Source: Herpetosiphonaceae bacterium
Lineage (GTDB): Bacteria > Chloroflexota > Chloroflexia > Chloroflexales > Kallotenuaceae
Assembly: GCA_036374795.1 (NCBI GenBank)
Contig: DASUTC010000267.1
Span: 1-58,687, forward strand
Direction of reading: 5' to 3'
Length of the DNA: 58,687 nucleotides
In this document: one piece after another, positions 43,463-53,127 of the stretch
Layout: the number at the start of each line of letters is the position of its first letter
How positions within the stretch are numbered: position 1 is the stretch's first letter
Made by a program: the position numbers and the translations under genes
The notes under the pieces: model-generated
What the model saw: the letters and a program-made list of their open reading frames with translations, nothing else
Databases searched by the model: none
Told to the model about the DNA's origin: nothing

Positions 43463-44989
43463 CTACGCGGTTTCGACCATCGTATCCTTCACGTCGATGC
43501 CCAGGCCCTCGGCGACACGGCGACCATAGTCTTCGTCGCACTTGAGGAAATGACCGATCATACGCTCCTGAATGTGCCGCTCGCACTGGCCCAGCAGCGT
43601 CACCATGTTGAGCACCAGATCCTCGCGCTCCCAATCGGGCATGGTCCGGTAGCGCTCGCCCGCCTGCTTGTAATCGTTGGTCCTGCTGAGCTTGCTGCGG
43701 GTCAGCTTGCCTGAGATCATCGGCTCGTAGGGCGCGCCATTGGGCGCCGCCTCCGCCAGGCCGCCGAGCGACGACGGCTCGTAGTTGACGTGCGGGTTCT
43801 CGCCCTCGCCGTCGACGTAGTAGGCCATCTGCCCATCGCGCTGGTTGGTGCGCGGCTTGACGATCGGCTGGTTGACCGGCAGCTGGAGGTAGTTCGGGCC
43901 GACGCGGTAGCGCTGCGTGTCGGAGTACGAGAAGGTACGCCCGACCAGCATCTTGTCGTCGGAGAAGTCGAGGCCATCGACCAGCACGCCGGTGCCGAAG
44001 GCGATCTGCTCGTTCTCGGCAAAAAAGTTCTCGACATTGCGGTTGAGCGTCATCATGCCGACCGGACGCAGCGGAAACTGATCCTCAGGCCAGGTCTTGG
44101 TATCGTCCAGCGGATCGAAGTCCAGCTCAGGATGATCGTCGTCGCTCATGATCTGCACGCACAGCTCCCACTTGGGATAGTCGCCGCGCTCGATCGCCTC
44201 GAAGAGATCTTTTGAGGCATGGCCCAGATCGGTGGCCTGGATCGCGCTGGCCTGCTCCTGCGTCAGCGACTCGATGCCCTGCTGGGTCTTCCAGTGGTAC
44301 TTGACCAGCACCGCCGTGCCCTCGGCGTTGACCATCTTGTAGGTGTTGACGCCGAAGCCATCCTGAGTGCGGTAGTTCTTGGGAATGCCGCGCGGGCTGA
44401 ACAGCCAGGTCAGCATATGCATCGACTCCGGCGTCATGCTCATGAAGTCGAAGATGCGATTCGGCTCCTGGCGGAACGTGACCGGATCGGGCTTGAGCGC
44501 ATGGATCACATCGGGAAACTTGATCGCGTCGCGGATGAAGAAGACCGGCAGGTTATTGCCGACGAGATCCCAGTTGCCGTCCTCGGTGCGGAACTTGACC
44601 GCAAAGCCGCGCGGATCGCGTGCCGCCTCAGAGGAGTCGCGCCCGCCGATCACCGTGGAGAAGCGAATGCTGACCGGCGTCTTCTTGCCCTTCTGCTGGA
44701 ACAGCTTGGCGCGGGTATACTTCGAGGCAGGTTCGTCGCCGATCGTGCCGTACGCCTCGAACTCGCCGTGGGCGACGAAGCCGCGCGCATGCACCACACG
44801 CTCAGGAATCCGCTCGCGATCGAAGTGGCTGATCTTCTCAAGGAACTGATAATTTTCCAGCGTCGCTGGGCCACGGTCGCCGACCGTGCGAGAATTCTGG
44901 TTGTCATAGACGGGATGGCCCTGGCGGTTCGTCAAGAAGGGCTGCTCCTGTTTATCCCCGTCCTTTTTTCCATTCGTCTGATCGCTCAT
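43463..44989 (-). CDS. katA: monofunctional haem catalase
   Basis: A protein of 508 residues, typical of small-subunit catalases. The catalytic His lies in [16 protein letters not shown], the distal Asn in [18 protein letters not shown], and the proximal haem Tyr in [15 protein letters not shown]. It dismutates H2O2 in the cytoplasm. Uricase in the same window makes H2O2, but the genes are 42 kb apart. It is monocistronic. Between its start and 45790 no other gene is convincing. Confidence 0.97.
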   Translation of the reverse strand: MSDQTNGKKDGDKQEQPFLTNRQGHPVYDNQNSRTVGDRGPATLENYQFLEKISHFDRERIPERVVHARGFVAHGEFEAYGTIGDEPASKYTRAKLFQQKGKKTPVSIRFSTVIGGRDSSEAARDPRGFAVKFRTEDGNWDLVGNNLPVFFIRDAIKFPDVIHALKPDPVTFRQEPNRIFDFMSMTPESMHMLTWLFSPRGIPKNYRTQDGFGVNTYKMVNAEGTAVLVKYHWKTQQGIESLTQEQASAIQATDLGHASKDLFEAIERGDYPKWELCVQIMSDDDHPELDFDPLDDTKTWPEDQFPLRPVGMMTLNRNVENFFAENEQIAFGTGVLVDGLDFSDDKMLVGRTFSYSDTQRYRVGPNYLQLPVNQPIVKPRTNQRDGQMAYYVDGEGENPHVNYEPSSLGGLAEAAPNGAPYEPMISGKLTRSKLSRTNDYKQAGERYRTMPDWEREDLVLNMVTLLGQCERHIQERMIGHFLKCDEDYGRRVAEGLGIDVKDTMVETA

Positions 44990-45397
44990 GGTCGTCTTTC
45001 GCTCCTTCCATGTGCCTATCTCAATGTGTTCCTAACCATCGAGTGACGGTAAGCTCACCGGCGACGCGCGCAATGATCGTTCGTGTAGGGCATCGAGCAA
45101 AGCCAGTCGCTCATGATCTGTGAAACGTGGACAGCGGGCAAGCCCCGTTGGCATGTGGGCAACCATCCGTATCAAGAGCTGTGATGGGCAGCCCAGGCCC
45201 AGGGGAAATACCAAGGCAAAACGCCGACGACTACAGCGCAGCATCCTGGTTTCGTGCGCCGGTAGGTTTGTCACTCGCGGCTCGCGTGCAGGCCCGTCCA
45301 CACGCCGCGCCTACCACGGTCAGGCCACATTGCCATTGTAATCCCTTGCTTGCCGCACGTCAAAATCAAGCAATCGCCTCCAAAGGGATCAAGATCG

Positions 45398-45515
45398 AGG
45401 GTGGGGTTCAGGAAGAAGAGTTCAGGGCTTCCTTGTTCTTTCACGCCCCTGGTTCTTGATTCTCGGTTCTCCCTTTGTTTCCATGCTCTTTGTTCTTTTG
45501 TGCTTCGCTCAGGCG
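45398..45515. repeat. dispersed GAAC/AAC-rich repeat, copy 6
   Basis: On the plus strand GTTCAGG...CCTTGTTCTTTC...CCTGGTTCTTGATTCTCGG, the complement of the GAAC units. It lies in the 747-base space between catalase and the secreted-protein cluster. Confidence 0.6.
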
Positions 45516-45790
45516 AGGGGTACAACCGAGGGGTACCGTTTTTATCAGATCTTTTTAAGGAGATCGAGCCTGATTTTTAGAAGCGTTTGAGATCGATTGG
45601 ATACACTTTAACCAGCAATTAACTATTTGAATCTACCAGGTCGGGGCCTTCTCTGTCGCCAGGGGAAGCTAGACCAGACAGCACCGCATCGGCCATGAAA
45701 GGAGGAGCGACCGCCGAACGATGAGCCTGCCCACCATTGCATCAACCGTTCTCGTCCCTCGTCATCGCTTCACACAAGGAGCCAAGCGCT

Positions 45791-47134
45791 ATGTTCGGAG
45801 CGTCAACTAGCCCTACGCGCCGCCACCTCAAACAGCTTAGCTTATGGGTCATGGTAGGCTTCCTCGTTGGTCTGATCAGCCTGGTCGTGACTAACGGTGC
45901 CGTCGCCACGCCCGACCTCGATCGGTTCGATCCCGACATCTACCCGGCGATCGACGTCAGCCACAATCCGCCCGTCATCGCCAGGGCCGACGAGAACGTT
46001 CGCCTGGCTTTCACCTTTGCCTGTGGCTTCGCGCTACCCAACCAGCAGCGCTGCCTGCCCTCCGCGACGCTCTTCACCGCCTACGGTGATAGTCAGTTCA
46101 CGCCCGTCGCTCTCGCCGAAGAGAACCACGACTCCTTGCGCGTCCTGGCCGCCACGGTGCCTGCCGCCGATGCCAGCGGCCAGCCGCTCCGCTACTACCT
46201 CGACGTGACCGAGGCCACCACCAGCGTCCAGGGACGGCATCCCGCTGTCGGCGCGATCGAGCCGCTGGTTGCCGCCGACCTGACCCCGGTGCGCCTGGGT
46301 GCCAGCACTGCCGCTACGGCGGAGTCCTACCTCCACCTCGGATGGGGCACCGCGCCCAGCCAGGTTGGTGTCGAGCGTCATGTGGAGCAGGCTACGATGG
46401 CGCCCGACTCCTTTGACGTAGCGCCCAACGGCACCATTGCCCTGCTCGACCACATCAACCAGCGCGTCGTTGTCACCAACCCGGCGCGGGGCAGCTTCCA
46501 CACGTTTGGCGCGCCGCTCAAGGGCGTTGGCGATGTCGCGATCGATGCCGACGGCACGATTACCGTGCTCGACCTCGTCGGCGAGCGTACCGGCGAGAGC
46601 AAGGCGCGCGTGCCGCAGGTCCATCGCTTCGACGCCCAGGGCAAGAAGCTGGGCAGCGCGACAGTCTATGCCAGCCGTCCTACGGGCCTGACCGCCAGCC
46701 GCAGCGTCAACGACCTGCTGGATAACCGCGAGGTCCAGGCGCTCAAAGCGGATGCCAGAGCCGCCACCCGCGAGGAGCAGCGCCAGAGCCGCAGCCGCGC
46801 GGCCTACCTCGTCAAGTTCCTCGACGCCAATCACGCGCGCCTGGCCGACACGCAGCGCAACCTGACCTTCGACGTGACCTCCAGCGAGACGCTCGGCGCG
46901 ATTGCCTACTTTGGCCGCACCGCTCAGGGCTACGTCGCGGTCTTCGAGGATACCAGCCTGCGCGTCGTCTGGTTCGACGCGAAAGGCACCGTGATCAAAG
47001 ACGTGCTCGCGCCCAACCAGCAAGCCTCGACCTTCAACCCGAACGGACGGGTGGCGGTGGACCAGCAGGGCAACGTCTACATCCTCGGCTCGACCGACAC
47101 AGGCATCGAAGTTAGCCGCGTGGCAGCGCGATAA
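45791..47134 (+). CDS. secreted protein with NHL/beta-propeller-like repeats, function unknown
   Basis: A protein of 447 residues. A TM/signal segment (LWVMVGFLVGLISLVVTNGAVA, about 17-38) is followed by an all-beta region. SFDVAPNGTIALLDHINQRVVVTN, GVGDVAIDADGTITVLDLVG and GRVAVDQQGNVYILGSTD resemble NHL/SMP-30-type blades. A charged helix (about 325-350, ADARAATREEQRQSRSRA) separates the blades. I do not recognise a specific function. AAGGAG precedes the ATG. It is the first gene of a cluster with the two NlpC/P60-like proteins 12 bases downstream, so it may bind the same wall or substrate. Confidence 0.7.
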   Translation: MFGASTSPTRRHLKQLSLWVMVGFLVGLISLVVTNGAVATPDLDRFDPDIYPAIDVSHNPPVIARADENVRLAFTFACGFALPNQQRCLPSATLFTAYGDSQFTPVALAEENHDSLRVLAATVPAADASGQPLRYYLDVTEATTSVQGRHPAVGAIEPLVAADLTPVRLGASTAATAESYLHLGWGTAPSQVGVERHVEQATMAPDSFDVAPNGTIALLDHINQRVVVTNPARGSFHTFGAPLKGVGDVAIDADGTITVLDLVGERTGESKARVPQVHRFDAQGKKLGSATVYASRPTGLTASRSVNDLLDNREVQALKADARAATREEQRQSRSRAAYLVKFLDANHARLADTQRNLTFDVTSSETLGAIAYFGRTAQGYVAVFEDTSLRVVWFDAKGTVIKDVLAPNQQASTFNPNGRVAVDQQGNVYILGSTDTGIEVSRVAAR

Positions 47135-47146
47135 GGAGGCACAACC

Positions 47147-47776
47147 ATGAAAGTACGCAGTTTAGGACTGGTGCTGGGTCTGATCATGGGCATGCTGACG
47201 GCGCTGACCGTAGCAGCGCCGACGCCAGCGCAGGCCGGAACAAGCATTAGCTGCTGGAGCCGCTCGCAGGCGTCGAGCTACGCCTACACAGGCCGCTACG
47301 AAGGCTATGAGTGGGGCGGCGGCTGGTGGAACGACAACAACGGCGACGACACGCCCGGCTGCGCCACCGACGGCGGCTCCGGCTGCGAAGGCCCCGACTG
47401 TTCGGGCTTTACCTTCAAGAGCTGGGCGCTGCCCAACTCGACCGGCAGCTCCGGGTATGTCAGGTGGGCCATCGGCGAGAACGTTCACGGCCCCTACAAC
47501 TCGACATCATATCGCGACGGCTGCGGCGGCGCATGCTACGACGTATGTGGCGGCGGTACCGGCGCTGCCTGCGGCTCGGCCTCCTACGGCAGCACGGCAG
47601 CCATGGACGGCTTCGCGCAGAGCGGCCACGTCGGCATGATCTACAGCGAAGGCTCGAACGGCTACGATAACATTATCGAGGCGATCAACAACAGCGCTGG
47701 CACCGGCATCTGGCAGCGCAACTATCGCAACCAGACCGCCTATGACGGTATCCGCCGCCGGAGCTGGTGCGCCTGA
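47147..47776 (+). CDS. secreted NlpC/P60-like cysteine peptidase family protein, copy A
   Basis: A protein of 209 residues. Signal peptide (LGLVLGLIMGMLTALTVAAPTPAQA). The nucleophile motif is GPDCSGFTFKSW (Cys85) and the His motif is SGHVGMIYSEG (His161), the order found in NlpC/P60 and CHAP-type enzymes that hydrolyse peptidoglycan peptides. The aromatic/Gly segment EWGGGWWNDN precedes the Cys, and extra Cys residues may pair. Bases 47345-47439 are identical to 48133-48227 in copy B. GGAGG precedes the ATG. Confidence 0.8.
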   Translation: MKVRSLGLVLGLIMGMLTALTVAAPTPAQAGTSISCWSRSQASSYAYTGRYEGYEWGGGWWNDNNGDDTPGCATDGGSGCEGPDCSGFTFKSWALPNSTGSSGYVRWAIGENVHGPYNSTSYRDGCGGACYDVCGGGTGAACGSASYGSTAAMDGFAQSGHVGMIYSEGSNGYDNIIEAINNSAGTGIWQRNYRNQTAYDGIRRRSWCA

Positions 47777-47806
47777 TCAAGAACGATCGCAGGCACAGCT
47801 CATGTC

Positions 47807-47872
47807 GCAGCCTGTGGGGGGCCACCAGCGTCTCCCGCAGGCGCGCCGTCTCAGCCGCCCGTGAGACGCACC
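47807..47872 (+). pseudogene. lipoprotein 5'-end remnant between the NlpC/P60 copies
   Basis: The frame starting at 47807 reads AACGGPPASPAGAPSQPPV, matching AACGAQPTSPTGPPSQPPV at the lipobox of the intact lipoprotein at 48580-49122. The start codon and the rest of the gene are gone. This shows that the duplication unit was an NlpC/P60 gene plus the adjoining lipoprotein, with one lipoprotein lost. Confidence 0.65.
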
Positions 47873-47940
47873 GATCCAACGTCTGCCCACTCCGAGCGAC
47901 CAGACCAGGCCGCTGCACATCGGCAAGGAGAGGCACACCT

Positions 47941-48567
47941 ATGAACGTACGAACACTTGGATTGCTGTTGGGACTCGTTATCGGCATGCTCGTATCGGCA
48001 ATGATCAACCGTCCGGTCGAGGCGGGCACCAGGATCGATTGCTGGACACGCCAGGACGCTGTTGATTACAGCTATAAAGGCCGTCACGAAGGCTATGAGT
48101 GGGGCGGCGGCTGGTGGAATGACAACGACCAGGACGACACGCCCGGCTGCGCCACCGACGGCGGCTCCGGCTGCGAAGGCCCCGACTGTTCGGGCTTTAC
48201 CTTCAAGAGCTGGGCGCTGCCCAACTCAAGCGGTGCCACGGGCTACGTCAAATGGACGATCGGCGAGAACGTTCACGGCCCGTACAACTCGACATCGTAT
48301 CGCGACGGCTGCAACGGCGCGTGCTTCAACGTCTGCGGTAACGGAACCAGCAACTCGTGCGGCGCTGGCTCGTACGACGAGACGATGAGGATGGACGCCT
48401 TTGCGCAGGACGGTCATGTCGGCCTGCTGTATAACGAAGACTCGAACGGCTACGATCATATTATCGAGGCGATCAACAACAGCGCTGGCACCGGCATCTG
48501 GCAGCGCAACTATCGCGTCCAGACCGCCTACGACGGCATGCGTCGTCGCAACTGGTGTACGCCATAA
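47941..48567 (+). CDS. secreted NlpC/P60-like cysteine peptidase family protein, copy B
   Basis: A protein of 208 residues, paralogous to copy A along its length. Signal peptide (LGLLLGLVIGMLVSAMI), Cys83 in GPDCSGFTFKSW and His159 in DGHVGLLYNED. AAGGAGAGG precedes the ATG at 47941. Differences cluster in the signal peptide and in the 120-155 region (CNGACFNVCGNGTSNSC versus CGGACYDVCGGGTGAAC), while the core is identical at the DNA level, suggesting gene conversion or recent duplication. Confidence 0.8.
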   Translation: MNVRTLGLLLGLVIGMLVSAMINRPVEAGTRIDCWTRQDAVDYSYKGRHEGYEWGGGWWNDNDQDDTPGCATDGGSGCEGPDCSGFTFKSWALPNSSGATGYVKWTIGENVHGPYNSTSYRDGCNGACFNVCGNGTSNSCGAGSYDETMRMDAFAQDGHVGLLYNEDSNGYDHIIEAINNSAGTGIWQRNYRVQTAYDGMRRRNWCTP

Positions 48568-48579
48568 GAAAAAGCGCAG

Positions 48580-49122
48580 ATGCAGAGATCACATTTCTGG
48601 AGCGGCTGTGCCGCTGCAACGCTGCTGATGCTGAGCGGTATGCTCGCGGCCTGTGGGGCACAGCCAACGTCTCCTACAGGCCCGCCGTCTCAGCCGCCAG
48701 TGACGCAGACGGATACAGCCGTCGAAACAGCCACCACACCGCCGGATGGCGAATGCGCCGCTGTCGAGCGGATCGCCCCGGATTCGGAGGAAGGCACAAG
48801 GATCGGCGCGGCGCTCCTGGCGGCGCTTCCCGCCACGCAGAGTCCGGAGCTGCAACGGGCCGCGCCCTACGCCTTCGATGAAGTCTGGGACATGTCCAAA
48901 GTCGGCACCTGGGTGGTGGTTCAGGCCAGCTTCAAGGAAGCGCTGGAGCCGGGCATCTTTGTGCTGCAAGCGACCGACAACGGCTATCGCTACGAGGGGC
49001 TGGCCTGGGCCGGCATGGCAGACAGCGCGGCAGCCGTGCGCGATGGCGTTGCAGGCACGCTCCCAGATGCAGCCAGGGCGCTGGCGGCCTGTATCGACGT
49101 GAGTCGCTGGAGCGTCTCCTGA
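48580..49122 (+). CDS. predicted lipoprotein of unknown function
   Basis: A protein of 180 residues. The lipobox LSGMLAAC places the lipidated Cys at about residue 25, followed by a Pro/Thr/Ser-rich linker (about 26-55). The globular part (VWDMSKVGTWVVVQASFKEALEPGIFVLQATDNGYRYEGLAWAGMA) has no family that I recognise. It starts 12 bases after copy B and is probably co-translated. The neighbours suggest a cell-envelope role. Confidence 0.7.
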   Translation: MQRSHFWSGCAAATLLMLSGMLAACGAQPTSPTGPPSQPPVTQTDTAVETATTPPDGECAAVERIAPDSEEGTRIGAALLAALPATQSPELQRAAPYAFDEVWDMSKVGTWVVVQASFKEALEPGIFVLQATDNGYRYEGLAWAGMADSAAAVRDGVAGTLPDAARALAACIDVSRWSVS

Positions 49123-49131
49123 CGGATCACG

Positions 49132-49167
49132 CAGCCGCAGCGCGAGTCGTAGCGCGTGCGGCGGCTG
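49132..49167 (+). terminator. hairpin after the lipoprotein gene
   Basis: CAGCCGC (49132-49138) pairs with GCGGCTG (49161-49167), with an inner CGC/GCG pairing. The rest of the gap to 49483 includes a GGGTGCCATGCCCGTGCCC-type repeat near 49288. Confidence 0.5.
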
Positions 49168-49483
49168 TGTCGCGTCTCGGCTGATGCGCCTGCCTCCAGC
49201 ACCTCGCACATCACGCTGGTATGACAGCGGACACGCGGTTGCCTAAGCGGATATGCGGCAGATCGCTCGTGCGCCGACAGGCCGGGCGGGTGCCATGCCC
49301 GTGCCCGGGGCGTCCTCCAAACCACCCTCTTTCTGATGCAGCATGGTAGGTGTCGTTTCCCGAAACGGGTACGTCATGCTGCGCCAGGCATCTTGATCAC
49401 GCTGCCTCGCAGCAGCGCCGCGTATCATGCGCTATACTTGCCTCATCAGCGCGCCGCGTGGCTAATTGGCTGGAGGCCCCCCG

Positions 49484-50989
49484 ATGCAAAGCGAACAATC
49501 CCAACTGGCGATCACCGCCCTACAAACCTTTTTGAGCACACCGCTGGAAACGCTGCTTCAGCACCATACGACGATTAGCCCGGAAGCTGCCGCGCTCGAT
49601 CTGTTTCAGCGCGTGGCGGCTACCGTACCGGCCTATCGCGCATTCCTGGCCGAGCGCGAGATCGATCCTGCGTCGATCCGTAGCCTCGCCGATTTCCAGC
49701 GGTTGCCGCTGACGACCAAGGCTAACTATGTCTCGCGCTACCCGCTGGCCGATCTCTGCCGTGATGGTCGCCTCGACCACTGCGATATGATCGCGGTTTC
49801 GTCGGGATCGACCGGGCAGCCGACCTTCTGGCCGCGCTTCTTCGCCGACGAGATGACAGTCGCCGCACGCTTCGATCAGGTCTTCCACGACAGCTTCTCC
49901 GCCGATACGCGCCGCACGCTGGCGGTCGTCTGCTTCACGCTCGGCACGTGGGTCGGGGGCATGTACACCGCAAGCTGCTGCCGGTATCTCGCCAGCAAAG
50001 GCTACCCGATCACGGTGATTACGCCGGGCAATAATCGAGAAGAGATTTTCCGCGTGGTGCAGGAGCTTGGCCCAGCCTTCGAGCAAGTGGTGCTGCTGGG
50101 GTATCCTCCGTTTCTTAAAGACATCATCGACAGCGGCATTGCGCGCGGCATGGCCTGGGAGCGCTACAACATCAAATGGGTCATGGCGGGCGAAGTCGTC
50201 AGCGAGGAGTGGCGACAGCTCGTTGGCGAACGAGCCGGAGCGCACAACCCCTGCTACGATTCAGCCTCGCTCTATGGCACGGCAGACGCGGGTGTGATCG
50301 CGAATGAATCGCCTTTGTCGATCTGCATTCGGCGCTTCCTGGCTAACAATCCCGATGCAGCGCGGACGCTCTTCGGCGAGTCGCGCTTGCCCACACTGGC
50401 GCAGTACGATCCGCTCAGTCGCTTCTTTGAGGTCCATGATCGAGCGCTCTTGTTTACCGGCGATAACGGCATTCCCCTGATTCGCTACAATATTTTGGAT
50501 ACCGGCGGCCTGATCTCCTACGACGACATGCTCGCGTTCTTGGCGCAGTATGGGTTCAACCCGCTCGATCAGCTTGGCGGGGCAACCGCGCGGGGCGTCC
50601 GCCGCCTGCCCTTTGTGTACGTTTTTGGCCGCTCTGACTTCACGGTTTCGTACTTTGGCGCAAACATCTTTCCAGAAAATATAACGGTGGGGCTAGAGCA
50701 GCCAAGCGTGAGCGCCTTTGTCACCGGCAAGTTTGTGCTGCAAGTCACGGAAGATGCAGATCGTAACCGTTTTCTATCGATTGTGGTCGAGCTTGCGCCA
50801 GGCGTTGCAGGAACCACGGAGCAACAGCACGCCATTACTCACTCGATTCTCACCCATCTACTCCGACTCAACAGCGAGTTTGCCAACTACGTCCCGACCG
50901 AATACCGTTTGCCGCAGGTGACGCTCAGACCTAGCGGCGATCCGGAGTATTTCCCCGTAGGCGTGAAGCACCGCTACACCCGTAAATAG
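49484..50989 (+). CDS. phenylacetate-CoA-ligase-like adenylate-forming enzyme
   Basis: A protein of 501 residues in the PaaK-like branch of the ANL superfamily. SSGSTGQPTFWPR (about 108-120) is the P-loop-like adenylate motif, SLYGTADAGVIANE (about 264-277) is the A5-like motif, and GRSDFTVSYFGANIFPENI (about 388-406) is the hinge/C-terminal motif. It is longer than typical PaaK (about 430). It should activate a carboxylate as an acyl-adenylate; the substrate is unknown. The ATG at 49484 has GGAGG seven bases upstream. No pathway genes adjoin it. Confidence 0.82.
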   Translation: MQSEQSQLAITALQTFLSTPLETLLQHHTTISPEAAALDLFQRVAATVPAYRAFLAEREIDPASIRSLADFQRLPLTTKANYVSRYPLADLCRDGRLDHCDMIAVSSGSTGQPTFWPRFFADEMTVAARFDQVFHDSFSADTRRTLAVVCFTLGTWVGGMYTASCCRYLASKGYPITVITPGNNREEIFRVVQELGPAFEQVVLLGYPPFLKDIIDSGIARGMAWERYNIKWVMAGEVVSEEWRQLVGERAGAHNPCYDSASLYGTADAGVIANESPLSICIRRFLANNPDAARTLFGESRLPTLAQYDPLSRFFEVHDRALLFTGDNGIPLIRYNILDTGGLISYDDMLAFLAQYGFNPLDQLGGATARGVRRLPFVYVFGRSDFTVSYFGANIFPENITVGLEQPSVSAFVTGKFVLQVTEDADRNRFLSIVVELAPGVAGTTEQQHAITHSILTHLLRLNSEFANYVPTEYRLPQVTLRPSGDPEYFPVGVKHRYTRK

Positions 50990-51133
50990 GCGCATAAAGT
51001 TATGTCAATATAAAAATCGTGCTACACTGGAACTAAGCCGCTCGTGCGCTTGCCGGGTCTAAAGCGGGGGCATATCACATGGCGCGCGGCGCATACCATG
51101 AATGTTCGGGGTGGATTCCACGGAGGTTCGATT

Positions 51134-51643
51134 ATGACCACTGCCGGAGATCAGGCGAGCACTGGTCGACGTGTCGGGCAATTCGAGAGCTTCATGCAGC
51201 GGTTTATCACCGGATTGCACGTCCTGCTCTATCGGCTCAGCGACGGCAAGATCGGCGGGCGGCTGGTCAACAATTCGATCCTGCTGCTGAGCACGGTAGG
51301 CCGAAAAAGTGGCAAGCTGCGCGTCACGCCGCTGCTCTACCTGCCGGACGGCGATCGCATGGTGCTGATCGCCTCCAACGGCGGCACGCCGACAGATCCC
51401 GGCTGGTACTTGAACCTACAGGCTCGTCCAGAGGTCATCGTGCGCGTTGGCGAGCGGACGCTACACGTCAAAGCCGAGGATGCGACCGGCGAGGAGCGGC
51501 AGCGGCTCTGGGAGCGCGCAGTTCGCGCCTACGGCGGCTATGCCGACTACCAAAAACGCACCGATCGGCAAATTCCCGTCGTGATCCTGCGGCCTGTCGA
51601 AGCATACACGGAGAACAAAGAGCAGAGAGCAAAGAATACATGA
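51134..51643 (+). CDS. nitroreductase/deazaflavin (F420)-dependent (DDN-family) protein
   Basis: A protein of 169 residues. NSILLLSTVGRKSGKLRVTPLLYLPDGDRMVLIASNGGTPTDPGWYLNL is the DDN/F420 split-barrel signature (GRKSG binds the F420 phosphate). Members reduce quinones or nitro compounds with F420H2. The last residues (TENKEQRAKNT) are encoded by a GAGAACAAAGAGCAG-type repeat that continues into the intergenic space, so the natural tail may have been replaced. GGAGG precedes the ATG. Confidence 0.88.
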   Translation: MTTAGDQASTGRRVGQFESFMQRFITGLHVLLYRLSDGKIGGRLVNNSILLLSTVGRKSGKLRVTPLLYLPDGDRMVLIASNGGTPTDPGWYLNLQARPEVIVRVGERTLHVKAEDATGEERQRLWERAVRAYGGYADYQKRTDRQIPVVILRPVEAYTENKEQRAKNT

Positions 51644-51670
51644 ACGAAACGTCCAACTTCTTTGCTCACC
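51608..51670. repeat. dispersed GAAC/AAC-rich repeat, copy 7, overlapping a gene end
   Basis: GAGAACAAAGAGCAGAGAGC units begin inside the last codons of the F420-type gene and end past its stop. Confidence 0.5.
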
Positions 51671-51698
51671 TGTTCCCGCGTTCCCTCGACCCCTGCGG

Positions 51699-52517
51699 CT
51701 ACGCAAGCTCACGCTGCATCACCAGCCGGGTATAGGCGATCTGGAAGCCCGCGCGCTGCACGTTGCGCTGCGAGTCGCTGCCGGGTAAGGGCGCGACCGT
51801 CGCCAGGCCGCAGCCTGCCGACGCAGCCGCCGCCAGCCGCGCGCGAAGCAGCGCTGTGTGCACGCCCCGCCTGCGATATTCTACCCTGGTGCTCGTCGAA
51901 AAGAACGTCGCCAGCCCGTCACGGATCGCCAGGCCCGCCGCGCCCACCGGCTCATCCCCGATCCGCGCCAGAAAACAGGTGACAGTAGGCCGCTGGAACG
52001 CCAGCCGCGCCAGGCTCAGCCCCATAGCATCGGCGGCGAGATCGTCGCGCCCGGAGAAGCCCCGGTCCACGGTCCGCTCCCACAGGTCAATATCATCCGC
52101 CGCCACAGCAGCGACACGGATCGCCGGGTACGGCGCTTCCTGCATGTCTGCCGCCCCGATCGCCCGAATATGCCTGTTGAAAAAGCGCACGATCCGGTAT
52201 CCGCGCCGACCGAGTGCAGCTACCAGCGAGCCATCGGCCAGCGGGCATACATCCACCTGCGCGGGCAGGCCGTAGCCGCGATACAGCGCCTCCAGCGTAT
52301 CCAGATCGGCGTCCGTAACCGGCTGCGACATGCCCAGCCCGATCGCTCGGTTCACCGGAAAGTCGGGCCGGGTAAACGTCGCATAGCCGCCCGCGACCGG
52401 CACCACCTGCGCGCTCGAATCGGGCTGAAGCCGTTTCAGCGTGTGGGCATATTCGGCGTTGTTGAGTGCCTCATTGCGTTCAAGACGCTGCGCAAGAGCA
52501 AGATCGGCAAACAGCAT
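51699..52517 (-). CDS. GNAT-family N-acetyltransferase
   Basis: A protein of 272 residues. The C-terminal half carries the acetyl-CoA motif STRVEYRRRGVHTALLRARL (about 208-227; R/QxxGxG/A variant) preceded by FLARIGDEPVGAAGLAI and followed by NVQRAGFQIAYTR. The first 120 residues form an unassigned or degenerate GNAT-like half. The acceptor is unknown. It is monocistronic. The following gap to 53127 is AT-rich around 52620-52700 and has no supported gene. Confidence 0.85.
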   Translation of the reverse strand: MLFADLALAQRLERNEALNNAEYAHTLKRLQPDSSAQVVPVAGGYATFTRPDFPVNRAIGLGMSQPVTDADLDTLEALYRGYGLPAQVDVCPLADGSLVAALGRRGYRIVRFFNRHIRAIGAADMQEAPYPAIRVAAVAADDIDLWERTVDRGFSGRDDLAADAMGLSLARLAFQRPTVTCFLARIGDEPVGAAGLAIRDGLATFFSTSTRVEYRRRGVHTALLRARLAAAASAGCGLATVAPLPGSDSQRNVQRAGFQIAYTRLVMQRELA

Positions 52518-53127
52518 GTGATGTCCTCCAGCGCCAGTGTAGCATCACGGTCAACACCGTGAGGCCAATATCAAATCGGCTCAAGACAGACGATCTTGAC
52601 ATTGGCAAGCAGCGTATGCTAGTATAGCGCTACGTTTCTTTACACTTTTAAATAATCTCGCATAGCTTGGCGTAGCCTGAAACTGTATCAACGTCTATCG
52701 CCCCCCGAAGCGTAGGCGCATACGATGATTCAGAGGAGCAACCCCTGGGGTAACAACCACGGCACCTCTAGCTTCAGGCTTTGGGCCGATCTTCCTACCC
52801 ATACCCAAGCCACGTACTTCCTCGGCAATTCCCGGCGCTCAACCGATCGCTTGCGTATGCGCGCGCATCGTTTGCTGTCGACTCTCATGGATGATCGCGC
52901 AAACCATGAGGGCTGTCGCGATCCTTTGCGCTGCCGTGCTCCGGGCCGAATCGAAAAGCGGCCCCCGTATGCCGTATCACCTCGCTCGTTCTTCGACATA
53001 GCTCCATCATCCGCCAAGAAGGAGGTCGCGCTGTGAAAGCTTGACGACATTCCCGCGATTCGTCGCTCGTCGGCATCGTTCGTCTGAATGATATTCCAAA
53101 GATCGACAACCTCACAGGAGGAGAGTC

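Noticed and set aside
45032-45301. Minus-strand frame of 89 codons just upstream of catalase
   Set aside because: No ribosome site and no family; possibly leader sequence only.
45721-45810. Possible 29-residue leader peptide before the 45.8-kb cluster
   Set aside because: It overlaps the next gene's start in another frame and its AGGAGG is too far from the ATG; evidence is too thin.
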